DNA of 64,000 bases from an uncultured Bacteroidia bacterium (GCA_902769525.1 CACXPG010000003.1:62001-126000), one strand, 5' to 3'. Positions 53,358 through 60,879 are shown, numbered from the stretch's first letter. The notes: generated from the letters alone by a model not told the origin. Numbers and translations: made by a program.

Positions 53358-53788
53358 AACGTAAGTATATGTTCATCACAGAAGAAGACTATAAAGTTGT
53401 TATCGGCGAAGCTGCTCTGAGAGTGGTGAGCCAGACAGATGTAACCAACCGGCAGAACGCAGAAGCTGAAGCCATAGAAGAGATATCCGGATACCTCAGG
53501 CCAAAGTACGACTGTGCGGCCATCTTTGGCGCTGAAGGAGAGAACCGCAACAAGCAGATTGTGATGTATACCTGCGACATTGCCTTGTATCACATGGTAT
53601 CCTCCAACTCTGCCCGTATGGGTGCTGAAACCAGGAAGGAACGCTATGACCAGGCTATCAAATGGCTGGAGAAAGTCCAGGCCGGTACCGTTACTCCGGA
53701 TCTTCCTCTGGCAGAAGACGAAGATGGACAGCAGACAGGACAGAAGCTCCATTGGGGCAGCGCAAAACGCCTGAAGAACATATGGTAA
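53354..53788 (+). CDS. Mu gp36-like protein (DUF1320)
   Basis: A 144-residue protein starting MKRKYMFITEEDYKVVIGE. The DUF1320 pattern shows as an N-terminal helical segment, then EISGYLRPKYDCAAIFG, then CDIALYHMVSSNSARM, then a C-terminal Trp near the end (LHWGSAKRLKNIW). In Mu, gp36 lies between protease/capsid and tail-connection genes and is a head-tail joining protein. It is followed by the portal gene after 33 nt. Confidence 0.8.
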   Translation: MKRKYMFITEEDYKVVIGEAALRVVSQTDVTNRQNAEAEAIEEISGYLRPKYDCAAIFGAEGENRNKQIVMYTCDIALYHMVSSNSARMGAETRKERYDQAIKWLEKVQAGTVTPDLPLAEDEDGQQTGQKLHWGSAKRLKNIW

Positions 53789-53821
53789 TCCGGATAGGAT
53801 TGACCCCTAGAAAACAAACAT

Positions 53822-55078
53822 ATGGAAAAGAAAAAGAACATACTCAAAAGCGAAAAACACGGCACGTTTGACCTCACTAAGGCTTCAGACCGCAAGAGGC
53901 TCAAGAAGGTTGTAGTGGATCTTCAGCGATACACGGATATGCTTACAGAGCATGACATCTCCCACTGGAGATATGCTTGCCAGCTGGCCGTGAACGTGGA
54001 AAATCCGCAGAGGCTGCAGCTGTACGACATATACAACGATGTGGATCTTGACGCACATCTTACCGGAGCCATCGGCCAGGTGAACGGCTTTGTAAAGTGC
54101 CGCAGCTTCAAGCTCACAAACCCGAAAGGAGATACTGTCAAGGATGCGGAAGTCTATTTCAACACTGAGTGGTTCAAGGATCTTCTCGACTATATCCTGG
54201 AATCCATCTACTGGGGTCATTCGCTCGTTGAGCTCGGCAATGTCATCACCGATGAGAACGGCAACATCAACTTTGACGGAGTGAAACTCATTCCCAGAAA
54301 GCATGTCATTCCGGAATATGGCCGCATCGTAAAGACACTGGGAGAGGGGTGGCAGTCCGGAATAGACTACCGCAGCGCACCGTATGTGGACTGGCTTATT
54401 GAAGCCGGAAAGAAAGATGATCTTGGCCTATACAAGAAAGCAGCACTGCATACCATCCCAAAGAAATATGCCGGAGCTTTCTGGGATACCTTCGCTGAGA
54501 TGTTCGGCATCCCTGTCAGGATTGCCAAGACTACGGCCAGGGATGAAAACGAGAGGAAGAAAGTGGCCTCTATGATGGAGAATATGGGAGCCAAAGCCTG
54601 GGGAGTATTTGATGACACCACAGACATAGAACTCGTGGAAAGTTCTAAAGGCGATGCCTTCAATGTCTATGACAAAAGGATAGACCGCTGCAACTCCGAG
54701 CTCTCCAAACTGGTCCTGAAGCAGACTATGACCATAGAAGACGGCAGCTCCCTGAGTCAGAGCCAGACGCACATGAAGGTCTTCAAGAACCTCATAGAGG
54801 CATACTGCGATATGGTCAGAGATGTGGTCAACAACCAGCTGCTGCCAAAGATGGTCAGACACGGCTTCCCTGTGAAGGATCTTACATTCAACTGGGATGA
54901 TCCGGTGGACTATACTCCGGAGCAGCAGGTAGCCATTGAGCAGATGGTGCTCAATAACTATGAGGTGGACGGATCTTACTTCCAGGACAAATACGGAATC
55001 CCTGCCGGAGAGAGAAGAAACAACGGACTCCCTGGCTTGACTGGAAGCAAGAAGACTCCAAACCGTTTTTTCGACTGA
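53822..55078 (+). CDS. DUF935 (Mu gp29-like) portal protein
   Basis: A 418-residue portal that forms the ring through which DNA enters. Family features are LPKMVRHGFPVKDLTFNWDD near the end, WRYACQLAVNVENP at the start and HSLVELGNVITDENGN in the middle, with KKYAGAFWDTFAEMFGIPVRI. It ends in TTTTTTC-GAC-TGA. A -1 shift at TTTTTTC would pass the stop and run into the MuF-like frame, which has no normal start. Confidence 0.85.
   Translation: MEKKKNILKSEKHGTFDLTKASDRKRLKKVVVDLQRYTDMLTEHDISHWRYACQLAVNVENPQRLQLYDIYNDVDLDAHLTGAIGQVNGFVKCRSFKLTNPKGDTVKDAEVYFNTEWFKDLLDYILESIYWGHSLVELGNVITDENGNINFDGVKLIPRKHVIPEYGRIVKTLGEGWQSGIDYRSAPYVDWLIEAGKKDDLGLYKKAALHTIPKKYAGAFWDTFAEMFGIPVRIAKTTARDENERKKVASMMENMGAKAWGVFDDTTDIELVESSKGDAFNVYDKRIDRCNSELSKLVLKQTMTIEDGSSLSQSQTHMKVFKNLIEAYCDMVRDVVNNQLLPKMVRHGFPVKDLTFNWDDPVDYTPEQQVAIEQMVLNNYEVDGSYFQDKYGIPAGERRNNGLPGLTGSKKTPNRFFD
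55066..55072 (+). other. TTTTTTC slippery heptamer at the end of the portal gene
   Basis: In the portal frame the end reads CGT-TTT-TTC-GAC-TGA, so T-TTT-TTC is in the X-XXY-YYZ phase of canonical -1 sites. The -1 frame is open from 54964, beyond the shift, down to the end of the MuF-like protein at 56487. Confidence 0.55.
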
Positions 55079-55152
55079 GCCCCTCCGACTATGAGGGGCT
55101 GCACCTGAGATATGAGCAGATCCTGTCCAAATGGAACGCTCAAGGCCTGACT

Positions 55153-56487
55153 TTGGCCAAGCAGGCGGAAGTCCCGTCAGAACTCCAGAAGAAACTCCAC
55201 AAGAAGTTCGAGAAGATGATGTCTGCACTCTTCAGGGAGAAAGGTACAGCTCTCCGGATAGACATACTTCGTGAGCCGGAAGTAGAGAGCTTCATAGAAA
55301 CTCATTCCGATATCCTGGACTCCACCTTTGCCCAGGAGGAAATGTCCGATGAGATGAGGGCAAACCTCCAGCGTTCAGACTACATTTTCAGCGGTTTTAA
55401 GACTTTCCATGAAGTCGGAGAAGCATTTTATTCTCTCCTGGATGAAGACGGCAAGAAAAAGCCGTTTAACCAGTTTTTAAACGACGTTAAAAAGATAGAC
55501 CAGACCTACAACGAAAGGTATCTCAGGGCAGAGTACAACTTTGTTTCCGCATCGGCTGATATGGCTGCCAGATGGGAGCAGTTCTCCAAGGATGAGGATG
55601 AATACTATCTCCAGTACCGCACGGCCAATGATGGAGCAGTAAGGCCGGAACACGCAGCCCTGCATGATGTCACTCTTCCAGCATCAGACTCCTTCTGGGA
55701 TTCCTACTATCCTCCAAACGGCTGGAACTGCCGCTGCACGGTAGTCCAGGTCCTCCGGTATATGCACGAACCCACTCCTCACAACGAAGCCATGCAACGT
55801 GGCGCAAAAGCTCTTGCCAACGACAAGAAGGGAATGTTCAACTTCAATCCGGGCAAGCAGCAGAAGACCTTCCCGGACTATAACCCATACACCATCAGCA
55901 AGTGCAAAGGCTGCACCAAAGCCAACCTGAAGCTTTTTGCCGGAGACCCTGACAATCCGCTTTGCCAAGAATGTGGCTTAATTAGAATATGTGCCGATGA
56001 AAATGCTTTTTATGCTGATATTGAGCTAGGAAAAAGGCTTTTGATAAGTTCAAGGGCTGACTTGAAAGATTTAGAGCAAAACATTCAGACAGCCAGAAAA
56101 CTCCTTACGGCTTTCCCTAATAGCTCAATGGAAATTCGTAGACACTATAAGGATGGACGCAAGAACCCGGAATATACTATTGACGGGATTGTTGCTGACC
56201 GTAAGGGCATTGAGGGGTATAAAGGTATAACAACGGGGTTCCGCAGCAGTCTTGGGCAAGGTTGTAAGGCTGTCATCTTCGATTTGGACCAACACATGGG
56301 GGAAAAGCCGCTGCCGACCAGGAAACTTGCCCGGAAACTATACGGGCGCAAGGATGACTTTATTACCGGCAGAATGGAGAGATGCTACATTGTTCATCGC
56401 GGTAAAGCCATTCTGATAACGAAGGATGACTATGCTCATGGGGGTAAAGATGATTCCCTTGAGTGGCTGGAGGGCCTCCTGGGGTAA
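55153..56487 (+). CDS. MuF-like head morphogenesis protein with C-terminal toxin-like domain
   Basis: A minor head protein (SPP1 gp7/MuF type) that acts with the portal. 444 residues from the TTG at 55153; the frame really is open from 54964 and carries coding-like residues upstream (SPSDYEGLHLRYEQILSKW), so a -1 shift from the portal may supply the start. The MuF core includes AALHDVTLPASDSFWDSYYPPNGWNC with CRC (about residues 165-195). A zinc-like knuckle CKGC with CQEC (about 253-280) follows. The last about 150 residues (RRHYKDGRKNPEYTIDG, KAVIFDLDQHM, ITKDDYAHGG) look like BECR-fold RNase domains that other phages fuse to MuF. No obvious immunity gene follows on the same strand. Confidence 0.75.
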   Translation: MAKQAEVPSELQKKLHKKFEKMMSALFREKGTALRIDILREPEVESFIETHSDILDSTFAQEEMSDEMRANLQRSDYIFSGFKTFHEVGEAFYSLLDEDGKKKPFNQFLNDVKKIDQTYNERYLRAEYNFVSASADMAARWEQFSKDEDEYYLQYRTANDGAVRPEHAALHDVTLPASDSFWDSYYPPNGWNCRCTVVQVLRYMHEPTPHNEAMQRGAKALANDKKGMFNFNPGKQQKTFPDYNPYTISKCKGCTKANLKLFAGDPDNPLCQECGLIRICADENAFYADIELGKRLLISSRADLKDLEQNIQTARKLLTAFPNSSMEIRRHYKDGRKNPEYTIDGIVADRKGIEGYKGITTGFRSSLGQGCKAVIFDLDQHMGEKPLPTRKLARKLYGRKDDFITGRMERCYIVHRGKAILITKDDYAHGGKDDSLEWLEGLLG

Positions 56488-56560
56488 AAAAATAAGGGAT
56501 GCGAACACCCCTTAAATGAGTGCCCAAGCTTGGATATACCGCGCTACCCGGGCCGAAACT
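56486..56560 (-). ncRNA. Candidate small RNA of about 75 nt
   Basis: On the minus strand a consensus promoter (56566-56596) starts a short transcript that ends in an intrinsic terminator. The terminator stem is TAAGGG with CCCTTA (56493-56498 and 56509-56514) followed by seven T on the minus strand (plus-strand A run 56486-56492). Inside the transcript CCAAGCTTGG is self-complementary, and GCCC can pair with GGGC. The sequence has some tRNA-like words (GGTAGCGCGGT, GTTCGCATC), but no cloverleaf can be built. No open frame of note is inside. It lies downstream of the ART-like toxin gene and tail to tail with the MuF-like gene. Confidence 0.6.
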
Positions 56561-56565
56561 CGTTA

Positions 56566-56596
56566 CAAATATATGCAATTCTTTTGATTTTGCAAA
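56566..56596 (-). promoter_or_regulatory. Consensus promoter of the candidate small RNA
   Basis: CAAATATA (56566-56573) is TATATTTG on the minus strand and CAAA (56593-56596) is TTTG, exactly 19 bases away. Confidence 0.75.
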
Positions 56597-56669
56597 ATCC
56601 ATGAAACAGATAGTTTGCCAAAAGTCAGATTGAAGGAGTTGGTGGATAAATCAGCAGTTTCTGTCCGGT

Positions 56670-56785
56670 TTAGTTTAGCCCTAAGCGAAGAACTACACGA
56701 TCCCTGATTTCGCTCTTGACGGCATTGTCTTCGTCCCCAAACACAAAGGCCGGATTATCTCCGACCTTGTATGAAAAAACTATAC
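56670..56785 (-). pseudogene. C-terminal remnant of a phage gene
   Basis: On the minus strand a frame reads VGDNPAFVFGDEDNAVKSEI then RDRVVLRLGLN and stop (TAA at 56670-56672). It has good coding character but no start and no upstream part: the ART-like gene replaces it from 56780. It looks like the 3' end of a gene that was cut when the toxin cassette entered. I cannot name the parent gene. Confidence 0.5.
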
Positions 56786-57340
56786 AGCAAACTGTGTCGA
56801 ATCAAGATACTTATCTGGATAAACTATAGTAAAAGGCAGAGATTTAAATGAGTCATTTGAGAAATAGCAAATCTGAACTCTTGGACTCATATTCAAATAT
56901 TCTGATCTCCCATCATAGAAAAACAATTTATTGTTGCTATTCATTTGAATCTTAGCATCACTTGCTCGTATTGCGACAAAACGTTTCAAAAAAATACGGT
57001 CTTCTTTAAGCCAATCAATAATAAATCTTACACATATTCGTTTCTTAAATTTGTATGCTTCTCTCAACCTTTCTTCTGCATCTTTAAGATCCTGGAGGTA
57101 ATAAGGATCAGTTAAATCAAAGACCTTTGAAGTGTCATATGGCACTTCTATTTTCCCTATAATATAGGATCCATTATAACTTGACTTACCCCAAGAATGT
57201 GCATGATTAATATTGGTATCCCAAAAATAATAACCGTCCCCAAGAAATGCACTTCTCCTAGAACATTTAAAAGGACCATACTTTCGGACAAAGTCAATAT
57301 TATGTCTGTCTTCTAATGTCTGATAAAGAATTCTATTCAC
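56780..57340 (-). CDS. ADP-ribosyltransferase-like toxin candidate
   Basis: A 186-residue cytosolic protein. The start is a GTG whose G is the last base of the SecB-like stop (TAGTG), so translation is coupled. Residues 25-55 hold FLGDGYYFWDTNINHAHSWG, which matches the GxGxYF plus A-x-x-W/Y pattern that marks the NAD-binding face of ART/PARP-type and DUF3990-like folds. The later part is mixed (KICVRFIIDWLKEDRIFLKRF style) with no other domain. ARTs of this kind modify proteins, DNA or RNA with ADP-ribose from NAD. Context (coupled chaperone and small upstream gene) suggests a toxin. The sequence is AT-rich unlike the nearby phage genes. Confidence 0.6.
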   Translation of the reverse strand: MNRILYQTLEDRHNIDFVRKYGPFKCSRRSAFLGDGYYFWDTNINHAHSWGKSSYNGSYIIGKIEVPYDTSKVFDLTDPYYLQDLKDAEERLREAYKFKKRICVRFIIDWLKEDRIFLKRFVAIRASDAKIQMNSNNKLFFYDGRSEYLNMSPRVQICYFSNDSFKSLPFTIVYPDKYLDSTQFAV

Positions 57341-57762
57341 TAGTCCTCTACTTTAACATTTGACTCCAATTCTTGCTGTAAAGATGATAAATTGAGAGTT
57401 GGGAGAATAATCGGTGGAATCATTCCTGCCTGAAGTGTAAGAGTGCTCACAAAGGCTCTGACATAAGGAAAAACTATCGCAATACTATTTGCATAGAAAT
57501 AGTCTGGTAATTTGTCCTTTGTAATGGAGCCATTAAAGATAAATCTTGAGGAGCTCTTTACATAAACTACAGGTTTTGAATTTGATTTCTTTTCTATTGC
57601 AGCAGAGAACTCAAAGGTCAAATCAAATATACCTTCTTTTGTATGCAGCACTCCGCTCGGAATGAAGTTTAGTTTGAGAATATCTTCTCTCTTAATATGA
57701 CCTAATTTAAGAGAAATCTCCTCAAAGAGGAAACCTCCAAGTTGAAAAACAGCTTTTTCCAT
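57340..57762 (-). CDS. SecB-like chaperone
   Basis: A 140-residue protein with the SecB fold pattern: N-terminal strands and LTFEFSAAIEKKSNSKPVVYV in the middle, then the diagnostic IVFPYVRAFVSTLTLQAGMIPPIILPTLNL, which corresponds to the FPYxRExIxxLxxRGGFPPLxLxPxNF segment of SecB. It has no signal peptide. Stand-alone SecB-like proteins in operons with toxin-antitoxin genes hold the antitoxin until it is folded. The stop overlaps the toxin start. AT-rich. Confidence 0.75.
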   Translation of the reverse strand: MEKAVFQLGGFLFEEISLKLGHIKREDILKLNFIPSGVLHTKEGIFDLTFEFSAAIEKKSNSKPVVYVKSSSRFIFNGSITKDKLPDYFYANSIAIVFPYVRAFVSTLTLQAGMIPPIILPTLNLSSLQQELESNVKVED

Positions 57763-57765
57763 AAT

Positions 57766-57963
57766 TTAAATAAAACAAAAAAATCCAGATGAGTATCTGG
57801 ATTCAACATTCTTGTTAAGAAAACACAAAGTGTAACCGACAAGATATTCATCAAGTGTAGGGCCAATATTCGAAGACTCTTCCATCTCAAGAAATTTCTT
57901 CTCCAGTTGCTCGTCGGTCATTTTTTCAAGACGCTTTTTCAGTCTATTTGCAAAATATCCCAT
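57766..57963 (-). CDS. 65-residue candidate antitoxin with hydrophobic tail
   Basis: First gene of the three-gene operon. Residues 1-40 are helical and charged (MGYFANRLKKRLEKMTDEQL, then EKKFLEMEESSNIG). The last 24 residues are hydrophobic and aromatic (VGYTLCFLNK..., SSGFFCFI). In known toxin-antitoxin-chaperone modules the antitoxin carries a C-terminal hydrophobic chaperone-addiction segment of this type. The chaperone gene follows after 3 nt. No DNA-binding motif is clear. Promoter is at 58008-58015. Confidence 0.6.
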   Translation of the reverse strand: MGYFANRLKKRLEKMTDEQLEKKFLEMEESSNIGPTLDEYLVGYTLCFLNKNVESRYSSGFFCFI

Positions 57964-58007
57964 AATGAATAATCGTTATTTGTTATCTAAGCATCTTTAA
58001 AGTGGTG

Positions 58008-58015
58008 CAAATATA
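58008..58015 (-). promoter_or_regulatory. Promoter -7 element of the toxin-antitoxin-chaperone operon
   Basis: CAAATATA is TATATTTG on the minus strand, 44 bases before the start of the first gene. CAA at 58032-58034 (TTG) is only 16 bases behind it, so spacing is short. Confidence 0.6.
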
Positions 58016-58171
58016 TAAATAATTTTCTTTTCAATAAAACAAATTAATGTCAGAGTCCAGAATAATTACATTTTGCGAGCTCTTGATTTTAACAATTTCC
58101 TTGCAAAAATAATGCAAGTATTCTGAAATCTGACAGCTAGAAGAGTTTTTATTCTGATATCCGAATGGCAA

Positions 58172-58211
58172 TAAAAAGAGACCGCCAGCTTCGGATTTGA
58201 GGCTGGCGGCG
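58172..58211 (-). terminator. Intrinsic terminator after the methyltransferase gene
   Basis: On the minus strand CCGCCAGC pairs with GCTGGCGG (plus-strand arms 58184-58191 and 58204-58211) and is followed by TCTCTTTTTATT. It separates the phage early operon from the toxin cassette. The rest of 57964-58262 holds the cassette promoter and AT-rich DNA with a 6-bp inverted repeat CTTGCA-N7-TGCAAG near 58093-58111; nothing else was seen. Confidence 0.8.
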
Positions 58212-58262
58212 GCATTGACATCACTATTTAATACTACTTGCTGTCCTTATGTTTAAATTATC

Positions 58263-59849
58263 TTACATTGCCATTGCCAGGCTTTGGCAGAGAGCTGCTG
58301 CCTGGTGTGTCTCTACGGCATTGCCTATGTACTTCTTTCTCTCTGCAGTTGTGCCCACCAGCTTGTAGTTGTCACCGAATCCCTGGATTCTCAGCAATTC
58401 CTTCTCGTTAAGCATCCGCATGTAGATGTCACAAATTCCATACATAGCCATGAACTCCTTAATCTGGACTTCCATTGGACTGTCATCCTCGTACACCGCT
58501 ATGGATGCCCCGTACTCTGCCGTCACAATATATGGAGGCTTTTTGTCCATCCTCGCAATGAGCGTAAAACAAGGTCGGTCAATGGAGGAACCCTCTGAAC
58601 CAAACTGAGGATTCAATAGGAAATTGTCTCTTTGGACAGAAACCAGGTTGAGTTTCGGTGTGGTTGTGACGGTCCCAGCTGGCCTTTCAATGGACGAGGG
58701 CTTTCCTGCACCATACTGCTGATCCAGAAACTGAATCGTATTGAGAGCAATTTTGTCCCTAGTGGGGATGGTCGGTGCTGGATCTTCCAAAGACACGGCC
58801 TGTCCGTTTCCATAGTAAGTGGTAATGAAGGCGTGATGGTCTATGCAAGTAATGGTGCTGGCTGGGCCATCAATGGAAATGTTCTTATCGTTTGGGGAAC
58901 CGGAATACTGCTTTGACAGCCACTGAACCCTTGCAAGTGCAAGCCTGTTCTGCGTAGCTACAACAGGGCACGGCTCATCTAGAGACGGTGGGACATACTT
59001 GCCTCGCTGATTCATTGAATTGTACTTTACCAGGAAAGAATCTTTGCCTCCGGCCACAAACTTTATCAGTCCGGCATAAATGCGTTCAAGTGTCTTTTCT
59101 GCCAGCTTCTTTTGACGGAAGATGGATTTTCCTATATCGTCAAGGTCAAGTACCTCCCTTACAGGTTTCCATGGCTTCAAGGTGCCGAATAGGCTTGGCA
59201 GAGGGTTGCGCTGGTGAGTCGGTTCTGGAAAGGCTATCTTCATCCCTTTCTTGGCGAAAAGGCCATAGTACCGTTCCCGTGAGGTGTATGCACCGTAATC
59301 TGCAGCATTGAGAATGCGCCAGTCAAAGTTGAACCCGTACCGCCTTACTTTGTTAACCCATCGGAGATAGAGTCTGCCCTTATCCTTGCTCACAGGCTTG
59401 CCGTTTGTGTCCAGCTCTCCCCAAGACATAAACTCCCTCACATTCTCAATCTGAATGTAATCCGGCTTCAAAGCCTCAATATACCGGAAAAGATGCTCTG
59501 CCAGCGTCCGGCTGTCAGCGTCTCTGGGCATGCCGCCCTTTGCCTTGCTGAAATTGGTGCACTCCAGACTGGCCCAGAGTACAAGCATGGCACCTGGGTT
59601 CTCTTGTCTCTGCTTTGCAGCGATTTCCACCAGCCCCGACAGTTCCAGCGTCCGGATGTCCTCTGTGAAGTGGACGACTCCAGGATGGTTTGCCAAGTGC
59701 GATTCAATTGCGTGCGGATCGTGATTGACGCAGGCAATGACCTTTGCGACCTTGGTCCCCATCACACGGGCACGCTCAACGCCTGTAGTAGTGCCACCTG
59801 CCCCACAAAACAAGTCAATGTAAAGAAGCTTGATATCGCCCGTTTCCAT
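58263..59849 (-). CDS. Phage C5-cytosine DNA methyltransferase with altered motif IV
   Basis: A 528-residue methyltransferase that puts a methyl group on C5 of cytosine. Motif I is LYIDLFCGAGGTTTGVE; motif IV reads LWASLECTNFSKAKGG, with Glu-Cys in place of the usual Pro-Cys-Gln; motif VI is IENVREF; near the end LLRIQGFGDNYKLVG and YIGNAVE are motifs IX and X. The target region between them shows short repeats of the form S-I/L-E/D-x-PA-x-T-I (about 330-440). It probably protects phage DNA from restriction; no cognate nuclease is adjacent. The terminator at 58172 follows. Confidence 0.85.
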   Translation of the reverse strand: METGDIKLLYIDLFCGAGGTTTGVERARVMGTKVAKVIACVNHDPHAIESHLANHPGVVHFTEDIRTLELSGLVEIAAKQRQENPGAMLVLWASLECTNFSKAKGGMPRDADSRTLAEHLFRYIEALKPDYIQIENVREFMSWGELDTNGKPVSKDKGRLYLRWVNKVRRYGFNFDWRILNAADYGAYTSRERYYGLFAKKGMKIAFPEPTHQRNPLPSLFGTLKPWKPVREVLDLDDIGKSIFRQKKLAEKTLERIYAGLIKFVAGGKDSFLVKYNSMNQRGKYVPPSLDEPCPVVATQNRLALARVQWLSKQYSGSPNDKNISIDGPASTITCIDHHAFITTYYGNGQAVSLEDPAPTIPTRDKIALNTIQFLDQQYGAGKPSSIERPAGTVTTTPKLNLVSVQRDNFLLNPQFGSEGSSIDRPCFTLIARMDKKPPYIVTAEYGASIAVYEDDSPMEVQIKEFMAMYGICDIYMRMLNEKELLRIQGFGDNYKLVGTTAERKKYIGNAVETHQAAALCQSLAMAM

Positions 59850-59852
59850 GGC

Positions 59853-60305
59853 TTATAATGTTCTCTGAAGGTTTACCTTGTAGATTTCAATGTTTTCTAC
59901 GATGTCTTCGTGGTTATGGTTGGTGAGGGTCTGCTGCAGGGAAATATTCCGGTAGGAGTTTCCACAACCACCTTCAACCTTCTGCTGGATCTCTTCTGCT
60001 AGGCTCCAGCATTCCAGGTTGCCGTCCATCTCAGAGCTGCCATCAGCGGCAGAGCCTTGCCACTCTGTGACAATGTGCAGCATGACAGTGCCGGTGCCTG
60101 TCCAGGACTTCTGAGGTCCGTTGAGTGGTTTCCAGTCTATCTGCCCAAACTCGATGAACACTGCCGGCATTGGCCAGGATTCATCCTCAGAGATAAAGGC
60201 CACATTCTGATTCCAGAGGTCAATGTGCTTGATTTTCGGCTGATCGTTCTCATCTTTGATGAGCTTGAGGGCTGCGATCAGGTCTTGGTATAGTTCTTTT
60301 CTCAT
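59853..60305 (-). CDS. Phage tail-joining protein (gp37/DUF1834-like)
   Basis: A 150-residue protein with an N-terminal helix (RKELYQDLIAALKLIKDEN), a middle AVFIEFGQIDWKPL and end IYKVNLQRTL. This fits phage minor tail or tail-completion proteins such as Mu gp37. Its assignment is by pattern only. It precedes the methyltransferase gene by 3 nt. Confidence 0.6.
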   Translation of the reverse strand: MRKELYQDLIAALKLIKDENDQPKIKHIDLWNQNVAFISEDESWPMPAVFIEFGQIDWKPLNGPQKSWTGTGTVMLHIVTEWQGSAADGSSEMDGNLECWSLAEEIQQKVEGGCGNSYRNISLQQTLTNHNHEDIVENIEIYKVNLQRTL

Positions 60306-60307
60306 GA

Positions 60308-60460
60308 CTAAAACTGTATTGTAACTTTCGTATATGTACTTTCAAACCCTCCTACAGGTATAGACTCTTTGCCAATGGATATGCTCTTGTATCCACCATG
60401 TTCTTTCTCCAATTGCTCGGCAAGCTCTTGAAACTTGTCTTTATACTCCTGAATTGTCAT
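60308..60460 (-). CDS. 50-residue phage protein
   Basis: ATG 60460 to TAG 60308. MTIQEYKDKFQELAEQLEKE and a beta-like end (YTKVTIQF). It fills the space between two phage genes on the same strand and has normal codon use. Function unknown. Confidence 0.6.
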   Translation of the reverse strand: MTIQEYKDKFQELAEQLEKEHGGYKSISIGKESIPVGGFESTYTKVTIQF

Positions 60461-60468
60461 TATCGTTG

Positions 60469-60648
60469 TCAGTTTTTTTGTTTGATTGTCTTTTCTAAAT
60501 CATTTAGAGCATCCTCATATCCTTCATGGTATCCATCGTGATAACCGTCTTCATAACCCTCTTTGTATCCCTTGATATAGGCAAAGTGGTACACAAAAGC
60601 GAAGGCAATGCAGAGAATTGTGGCGAATATGAAGGCTGCTAACATCAT
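60469..60648 (-). CDS. 59-residue membrane protein with GY repeats
   Basis: Starts at ATG 60648 (followed by a second ATG). One membrane helix (AAFIFATILCIAFAFVYHFA), then five GYxx units (GYKEGYEDGYHDGYHEGYED) and a short basic end. Its start overlaps the stop of the upstream membrane protein (ATGA). Likely a small inner-membrane phage protein; a lysis or exclusion role is possible. Confidence 0.6.
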   Translation of the reverse strand: MMLAAFIFATILCIAFAFVYHFAYIKGYKEGYEDGYHDGYHEGYEDALNDLEKTIKQKN

Positions 60649-60857
60649 AGATCCTCCTCTTTTAATGGCATAGCCTTATCCCAGATATCCTCATATAGGA
60701 TGATTGGCTGCACTGTATCGGTCTGTTCTGCCGGTACTGCCTGCTTGTTTCTGGACTTGTATTTCATAACTCTTTCAAGGCCGTAGATTACCACTCCCAA
60801 AGCTACTCCAAGTAGAAGTACAAATAGAAGCAATGCCGTTTTGTCTGATTTGTTCAT
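60645..60857 (-). CDS. 70-residue single-pass membrane protein
   Basis: One membrane helix near the start (TALLLFVLLLGVALGVVIYG), then a basic stretch and an acidic tail (EDIWDKAMPLKEEDL). It precedes the GY-repeat protein with a 4-nt overlap, so the two probably work together. No family recognised. Confidence 0.65.
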   Translation of the reverse strand: MNKSDKTALLLFVLLLGVALGVVIYGLERVMKYKSRNKQAVPAEQTDTVQPIILYEDIWDKAMPLKEEDL

Positions 60858-60879
60858 TGTTCAAGTGCTTTAACAGTGT

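Noticed and set aside
56490-56565. tRNA gene on the minus strand
   Set aside because: Words like GGTAGCGC and GTTCGCATC are present, but no acceptor stem forms, the T-stem fails and the invariant A58 is C. An RNA with a terminator explains it better.
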